A stretch of DNA of 35,620 bases from Candidatus Levyibacteriota bacterium (GTDB lineage: Bacteria > Patescibacteriota > Microgenomatia > Levybacterales > UBA12049), in contig DAHWUP010000008.1 in the NCBI GenBank assembly GCA_027334565.1, forward strand, positions 1 through 35,620, read 5' to 3'. The notes beneath the pieces are model-generated. The model had not been told where the DNA came from. It worked only from the letters and a program-made list of their open reading frames with translations, and did no database searches. This document shows, piece after piece, positions 29,867 to 35,620 of this stretch (position 1 is the first letter of the stretch; each line of letters begins with the position of its first letter). The position numbers and the translations under genes are program-made.

Positions 29867-30351
29867 AAAACGACACGATAATACGAAAGCATCTGCTGGC
29901 CTTGCTTAAAGGCGGGAATGCCCACATGACGTTTATGGATGCCGTTGAGGCTTTTCCGACGGATAAAATTAACGATTATTTTCCAAACGGCATTTATACC
30001 TCTTGGCACCTTTTGGAGCATATCAGGCGTACCCAGCACGATATTTTGGATTTTTGCCTAAACCCCGACTATCGATACCTTGAGTGGCCAAAAGATTACT
30101 GGCCGGACCGAAACGAAAAGGCAACGAAAAAGGACTGGGACGAAACGATCTTCAATTTCCAGAATGAACTTAGGGCTTTTGAAAAACTTGTCGAGGACCC
30201 CAAAACCGATTTATATGCCAAGATAAAGTGGGGAGACGGTCAAACGATACTTCGCGAAATTTTACTCGTTTCTGACCATACGGCTTATCACGTCGGTGAA
30301 TTCGCAATCGTGCGACAGGTCATGAGGACCTGGCCCAAAAGTAGAAAATAA
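29863..30351 (+). CDS. DinB-like four-helix protein
   Basis: SWHLLEHIRRTQHDIL, LLVSDHTAYHVGEFAIVRQ. Confidence 0.85.
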   Translation: MKNDTIIRKHLLALLKGGNAHMTFMDAVEAFPTDKINDYFPNGIYTSWHLLEHIRRTQHDILDFCLNPDYRYLEWPKDYWPDRNEKATKKDWDETIFNFQNELRAFEKLVEDPKTDLYAKIKWGDGQTILREILLVSDHTAYHVGEFAIVRQVMRTWPKSRK

Positions 30352-30425
30352 TTTTGATTCGCTGCCTATCCGCGGTTTGACAAATCCCTAAAACAGTGCC
30401 AAGCTAATTAAGAGGGGGTTTTTGT

Positions 30426-30623
30426 TTGTCTTCGAAAGTATTCTACAAAGTAGCCGGGACGCTTTTTGGGATAGTAGGACTTGGGCACCTTTTAAGAGTT
30501 TTGCTTGGATGGGGTCTTATAATCGGACCCTACGACATTCCCACCTGGTTGAGTTTGGTTGCCTTCGTCATACTGATCTGTCTTTCTTACACCGCTTTTA
30601 AGTTAGCAGGAATTTTTAAATAA
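30426..30623 (+). CDS. small membrane protein
   Basis: 65 aa, two hydrophobic segments; TTG start after AGAGGGGG. Confidence 0.55.
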   Translation: MSSKVFYKVAGTLFGIVGLGHLLRVLLGWGLIIGPYDIPTWLSLVAFVILICLSYTAFKLAGIFK

Positions 30624-30640
30624 AGGAAAGGAGGTGGAGC

Positions 30641-30895
30641 ATGAAATCAAAGCTATTGCAAGCCGCATTGACCGGCGGGATCATCTGGGGAGCGACGATT
30701 TTTCTCACCACTTTATTAAACCTTTATACGGGTTATGGTACCGACTTTCTCAAAATCTGGATAAGTATTTATCCTGGTTATAGTCTCACGATGGTGGGAA
30801 GCCTAGTAGGTTTGGTCTACGGTTTCTTCGACATGTTCATCGGAGTATATATCATTTATTGGGTTTACTTGTGGTTAGGTAGGTACGTCAAATAG
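30641..30895 (+). CDS. small membrane protein (holin-like architecture, unverified)
   Basis: SD AAAGGAGGTGgagcATG; two TM segments, IYPGYSLTMVGSLVGLVYGFFDMFIGVYI. Confidence 0.7.
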   Translation: MKSKLLQAALTGGIIWGATIFLTTLLNLYTGYGTDFLKIWISIYPGYSLTMVGSLVGLVYGFFDMFIGVYIIYWVYLWLGRYVK

Positions 30896-31008
30896 ACTTA
30901 AACTTCAATTTTTATAAAGCAACAATAGTAATAGACTTTATACTATTTACGGTAGATAATGAATTCGGTAAATGGTGACTTATTTTATCGTGGTATAATT
31001 TGTAAACT

Positions 31009-31257
31009 ATGGCAAAGAACAATACTACAGAAACGTTTGAGGTAAGAGGGGAGGATCTTCTGAAGAAAGTCAAAGAATTGGTCCATGAAGGAAATATCAG
31101 GCGGATAATCATCAAAGATAAAAATGGCAAGGTTCTGGTCGAATTTCCCCTGACTTTCGGAGTGGTGGGAGTGTTGATCGCTCCGGTTTTGGCGGCAGTC
31201 GGCGCGATAGCCGCGCTGGTCTCCGAGTGTTCGATTGTCGTTGAAAGAGAAAATTAA
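31009..31257 (+). CDS. DUF4342-like protein
   Basis: ETFEVRGEDLLKKVKELVHEGNIRRIIIKDKNGKVLVEFPLT then a TM segment; TATAAT 9 nt before ATG. Confidence 0.8.
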   Translation: MAKNNTTETFEVRGEDLLKKVKELVHEGNIRRIIIKDKNGKVLVEFPLTFGVVGVLIAPVLAAVGAIAALVSECSIVVEREN

Positions 31258-31332
31258 TTCCGCAAAAAACCAAGTCGGTGAAAAGTCTTACCGGTTTGAT
31301 TTATCGATTTGTTTGTGTTATATTCCAGCTCC

Positions 31333-31782
31333 ATGACAGAAGCTTATAATCCCGGTGCTGTTTTTGCTGCACGTAGGGAACTTGTAAAAACACCAAAGAT
31401 CGTTTTGTCGGAAGATTTTGCCAAAAGAGTAAATATCCTGACGGGTTTTCTTTCCAGGGAATATGAACTGGCATCGCTATTTGCGCCTTGGGACGCAGGT
31501 ATCGGAGTAGTTGCCGCTCGGGAGGGAAGAATATTTCAGGATCCCCCGGCCGGGTGGCAGGAATTTATGGAATCCATTTCACACCAGGAATATGTTCAGC
31601 TTAGGAGATTAGCAAGGGTAGCTTACCGAAGATATGGCTGCCGGACCCTGGAGGACATGAGGGAGCTTGGAAGCGGAGCCAAACGGGGATACGGGATTGG
31701 ACAACAGGGTAGGGCATTTGCGGTTTTGGCTTTTCAATCGAAAAACCCCCAAGAAGCATCAGACATCACATTAGGCTTGTAA
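31333..31782 (+). CDS. hypothetical protein
   Basis: 149-aa ORF; TTGATT-17-TATATT-8-ATG immediately upstream. Confidence 0.7.
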   Translation: MTEAYNPGAVFAARRELVKTPKIVLSEDFAKRVNILTGFLSREYELASLFAPWDAGIGVVAAREGRIFQDPPAGWQEFMESISHQEYVQLRRLARVAYRRYGCRTLEDMRELGSGAKRGYGIGQQGRAFAVLAFQSKNPQEASDITLGL

Positions 31783-31872
31783 AACAAACCGCCCCGTAAA
31801 GACCAAGTTGGTCTATTCACATCTTTTGCTCTTCGGCCTCATGTCAGAACTACGCACAGGTAACACCGATGC

Positions 31873-31901
31873 TTGACACTCAATCGAGGCTATGGTATCA
31901 T
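31873..31901 (+). promoter_or_regulatory. promoter of the tRNA-Ala-23S operon (TTGACA-17-TATCAT)
   Basis: TTGACA 31873-31878; TATCAT 31896-31901. Confidence 0.8.
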
Positions 31902-32081
31902 GCTTTATGTGAATGAATCCCGGGCAAGTCCGGGAGGAATTTTTTTATGATACTTACAACAAAAATAGCTTTGAATACGGCATAAGCGCTTTTTGTGGCC
32001 TCATAACTAAATTCCGCTTCGACAAGCTCATTGCAAGTCGCTTTCATAAGTTCTTTAAATTGATTGGATCAGAGGATTTTC

Positions 32082-32154
32082 GGGCCGGTAGCTTAGCTGG
32101 TAGAGCGCAGCTTTTGCATAGCTGAGGTCGAGAGTTCGAATCTCTTCCGGTCCA
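32082..32154 (+). tRNA. tRNA-Ala(TGC)
   Basis: Acceptor GGGCCGG/CCGGTCC with G3:U70, anticodon loop TTTGCAT, TTCGAAT T-loop, discriminator A; CCA not encoded. Confidence 0.97.
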
Positions 32155-32194
32155 CACTTTAGCAAGCCCGGTGCTTGCTGATTGAAGCAGCTCG

Positions 32195-32247
32195 TTATCT
32201 TGCGCGTAGCGTTTGCCACACCGACGTGGCCGCTACCCGCAAGATAA
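32195..32247 (+). other. long tRNA-23S spacer hairpin
   Basis: TTATCTTGC (32195-32203) pairs with GCAAGATAA (32239-32247); inner GTAGCG/CGCTAC and GCCAC/GTGGC. Confidence 0.7.
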
Positions 32248-32602
32248 TAAGAGATGGCTCTTTGAAAAGTGAAGAGAAGACCCGTTAAGTTCTGCTCGTT
32301 CTTGAGAAGAATTTGACGGGAATAAGTCTTTTTGTCCTCAACGAAAGTTGAGGTTAAAAATCTACTCATAATGCCAATAATGGATGCCTAGGAGGCTTTG
32401 ACCGAGGAAGGACGCATACGGCGGCGATACTCGTCGGGGAGGTGCCATAAACCTTTGATCCGGCGGTTTCCGAATGGGGCAACCCGGCCCGTAAGGGTCG
32501 ACCAAGCAGGAATAATCCCGAAGCAATTCGGGATAATAGCGTTTGGCCGGGTACGGCGTGAACTGAAACATCTTAGTAACGCCAGGAAAAGAAATTATTA
32601 AA

Positions 32603-32634
<32 letters not shown>

Positions 32635-34361
32635 CAGTCTAAACCCCGATTTAATCGGGGGGTTGCAGGGCAGACGATATTCGATGTTGTTTTTTCTAGC
32701 GGAAGGATCCGGAATGATCCTCCACAGAGGGTGAAAGACCCGTACGCGAAAGAGAAAACACCGATAGTCTGTTCCTAAGTACCATGGGGTACGGTGAAAC
32801 CCTGTGGGAAGCTGGGGCGGCCACGTTCCAAGACTAAATATCAAAGTCTACCGATAGTGAACTAGTACCGCGAGGGAAAGGTGAAAAGCACCCCGGGAGG
32901 GGAATGAAATAGATCTGAAATTGTTGGCTGACAAGCAGACAGAGTCCTTCGGGGCCGCAAGGCCCTTTCGGGATGATGTCGTGCCTATTGAAGAATGAAC
33001 CGGTGAGTTTTTAATTGCAGCGTTTAGCCTAAATAAATTTAGTTTATGAAGGCAAAGTGAAAGCATGCCCTAACCGGGCGATTAGTTGCAGTTATAAGAC
33101 CCGAAACTGGGTGAGCTAACCTTGGGCAGGGTGAATGTGGGCGAAAGCCTGCAAGAGGCCCGAACTCGTAGTAGCAGCAATTACTTGAGATGACCTGAGG
33201 TTAGGGGCAATATGCCAAACGAACCCAGAGATAGCTGGTTCTCCCCGAAATATATTTTGGTATAGCGGCTATTCATTGTGTACTGAGGTAGAGCACTGAA
33301 TGAAGTCTAGTGGCGCAAGCCATTAGCTTTTATCAAACTCCGAATGCAGATGCACTTATATAGCCAGTCAGACTTGTCGGGCTAAGCTGATGAGTCGAGA
33401 GGGAAACAACCCAGATTCCTATCTAAGGCCTCTAAATAATGGCTAAGTTTTGAACGAAGTCAGATTTCACAGACAACCAGGAAGTTGGCTTAGAAGCAGC
33501 CACCTTTTAAAGAAAGCGTAACAGCTCACTGGAGGACGATATCTGGCGCGAAAAATTAATCGAGGATCAAGCCATTTGCCGAAGTTGGAGACTCCGCCGT
33601 AAGGCGAGATGTGGTAGGGGAGCGTTCTATTTGCGGTGAAGCGGCATCGTAAGGTGTGGTGGAGCGGATAGAAGTGAGAATGCCGGTATGAGTAGCGAAA
33701 TTTAGGTGAGAATCCTAAACGCCGAAAATCCAAGGTTTCCTCCGCAATGTAATTCAGCGGAGGGTTAGTCGGTCCTAAGGGTGTGCCTTGTTAAAGGGGT
33801 GTAGCCTGATGGGTAAGTCGTTGAAATTCGACTACAGAATATGAACCGTTCAAGGGATTGACGAAAGTGGAAGAACTAAGCTTTGCATGCAGAGTCTAAG
33901 CAGTAAGATAGTAGTAATTGGAAAATCCGTTACTGTGTTTAATCAAGCTGTGGGAAACCCGTAAGAGCAATCAATAAGGGGATTTAGTAGCTTTCAGTTT
34001 CCGAGAAAATTTTCATTGAGTCCCAAAGAGCAATCGAGGGACAAATTCATATTTTTCCGTACCGTAAACCGACACAGGTGGATTGGTCGAGAAGACTAAG
34101 GCGATCGAGAGAAAGATGTTCAAGGAACTCGGCAAAAAAGCTAGGCGTAACCTTTGGGAGATGCCTTGCCCTGAGTAGTATCAGGGCCTCAGCAAAAGTC
34201 TATTTACCGACTGTTTATCTAAAACACAGGTCCCTGCAAAGCCGAAAGGCAAAGTATAGGGGCTGACGCCTGCCCAGTGCTGGCAAGTCAAATATCGTGG
34301 GTGAAAGTCCGTAAGGATTGAGCTTGTGATATAAGCTCCAGTAAACGGCAGCAGTAACTAT

Positions 34362-35070
34362 AAGAAATTGTAGTTATAAAATTTAGCTATATGCTGGAAA
34401 ATCTGTACCGAAACTGCATAAAGCAGACGGTTGAAGTATCTGACGTTACTATGATACATTTATATTATAGTGAAAATACGCTCAGAGCAGACAATCAGCA
34501 GGAAAGATCTTGAACGGGAAAACCTAGGTTATTTTCTTGCCGGATTTGTAGAAGGAGAAGGAAGTTTTAATGTTTCGCTTCGAAAAAAAAGCGATTATAA
34601 AGTAAAATGGCAAGTTGTTTTAAGTTTTAATGTCTCACAAAAGGATCCAGCGGTCCTCTTAATATTAAAAAGAGAACTAGGATGTGGAATTATTAAAACA
34701 AGAAAAGATGGATTACATTCCTTTGATGTCACAAATTCACAAGATTTAACTCTTAAAGTAATACCTTATTTTAATAAATATCCTTTACTGTCAGAAAGTA
34801 AAATTGAAAACTTTAAAATTTTTTATAAAATCTCAAACCTTGTTGCAAGGGAAGAGCATAAAAATAATAGAGGGTTAGAAAAAATTTTGCTTTTAAGAGA
34901 AAAATTGAATAAAGGAAAGGGTAGAAAAAGAAAATATGGGATTAAAGATATTTTTCCAATCAAGAAATCCTCAGAGACTATACGCTAAACCCATTTACAA
35001 ATGGCGATAATATAGTCCGACCTCATAAGCGATTATGAGAAACGTAATCAATCGTTAATTTAACAATGTG
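34362..35070 (+). mobile_element. group I intron 1, inserted after 23S U1917 (E. coli numbering), ORF-containing
   Basis: P1: exon AACTAT / intron GTAGTT with U.G at the splice site; core elements ATGCTGGAAA, AATCAGCAGG, CCTCAGAGACTATACGC, ATATAGTCCGA; ends in G before AACTGTTCT. Confidence 0.92.
34470..34988 (+). CDS. single-motif LAGLIDADG homing endonuclease in intron 1
   Basis: LGYFLAGFVEGEGSFNVSLRKK; GTG start; 172 aa. Confidence 0.92.
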   Translation: MKIRSEQTISRKDLERENLGYFLAGFVEGEGSFNVSLRKKSDYKVKWQVVLSFNVSQKDPAVLLILKRELGCGIIKTRKDGLHSFDVTNSQDLTLKVIPYFNKYPLLSESKIENFKIFYKISNLVAREEHKNNRGLEKILLLREKLNKGKGRKRKYGIKDIFPIKKSSETIR

Positions 35071-35084
35071 AACTGTTCTATGGT

Positions 35085-35328
35085 AACAACTTCGTTGCCT
35101 TAGAAGAACGTGTTTTAGAAATTCTGCTATATGCTGGAAACACTCTGTATCCGACAGTACTTTTTAAAAGTAAGAATCTGCTCGGTGGAGTAAATCAGCA
35201 GGCAACTTTATTTTTGGGAGGAGCCTCAGAGACTAAACGCAGAACCCTGGTTATAACAGGGAAGATATAGTCCGAACTCTATAGCGATATAGAGAGTCTA
35301 GACTTAAAAGTCTAGGAATAACACAATA
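35085..35328 (+). mobile_element. group I intron 2, inserted after approx. 23S U1931, no ORF; 3' boundary uncertain (35328 or 35330)
   Basis: P1: GGTAAC/GTTGCC with U.G at the splice site; core elements GCTATATGCTGGAAA, AATCAGCAGG, CCTCAGAGACTAAACGC, ATATAGTCCGA. Confidence 0.85.
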
Positions 35329-35620
35329 AGCGAAGTTCCTTGTCGGGCGAGTTCCGACCCGCACGAAAGGCAGAACGAGTGAATAACTGTCTTGAACGTC
35401 TACTCGGCGAAATTGAGATGGCTGTGAAGACGCGGCCTAATTGTACATGGACAAAAAGACCCCGGGAGCTTTACTGTAGCTTGGCATTTGAAAGTTTAGT
35501 TTAATTGTTTAGAATAGGAGGGAGCTTTGGCACAGTGAAATACCTCTCTTTGGAATAAGCAATCATTACCTTTAGCCGCAAAAAAATTCGGCAGAGGGAC
35601 AGTGTCTGGCGGGCAGTTTA

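Noticed and set aside
31800-31814. AGACCAAGTTGGTCT hairpin after the 31333-31782 gene as a terminator
   Set aside because: Short stem and no convincing T-tract.
31913-32125. 70-aa ORF MNPGQVREEFFYDTYNK...
   Set aside because: Runs into the tRNA-Ala gene and starts in the rRNA leader; likely non-coding.

Overview
The window looks like a chromosomal segment of a Candidate Phyla Radiation (Patescibacteria) bacterium using the standard genetic code. The lineage is inferred from small compact genes, typical CPR small proteins and intron-bearing 23S rDNA; it was not tested. Left to right it contains: (i) a 906-codon minus-strand ORF running off the left edge and missing from the ORF track, with an N-terminal MerR/excisionase-like HTH, one TM segment and a long fibre-like ectodomain; (ii) an F1Fo-ATPase operon atpF-H-A-G-D-C lacking adjacent a and c subunit genes; (iii) a DNA repair run (mutM, recF, archaeal-type ATP-dependent ligase, EndoQ-like PHP nuclease); (iv) pth, acyP, YibE/F, Fur/Zur-like regulator + ZIP transporter, DsbA-like protein + CxxC membrane protein, Crp/Fnr, trxA, trxB, and many small membrane proteins; (v) a tRNA-Ala(TGC)-23S rRNA operon with its own promoter and no 16S immediately upstream. 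The 23S gene carries two related group I introns separated by a 14-nt exon. The first sits at E. coli position 1917 and encodes a LAGLIDADG endonuclease; the second sits at about 1931 and has an anomalous 3' end. A recurrent theme is a -10 box 6-9 nt before the ATG, which suggests widespread leaderless transcription.
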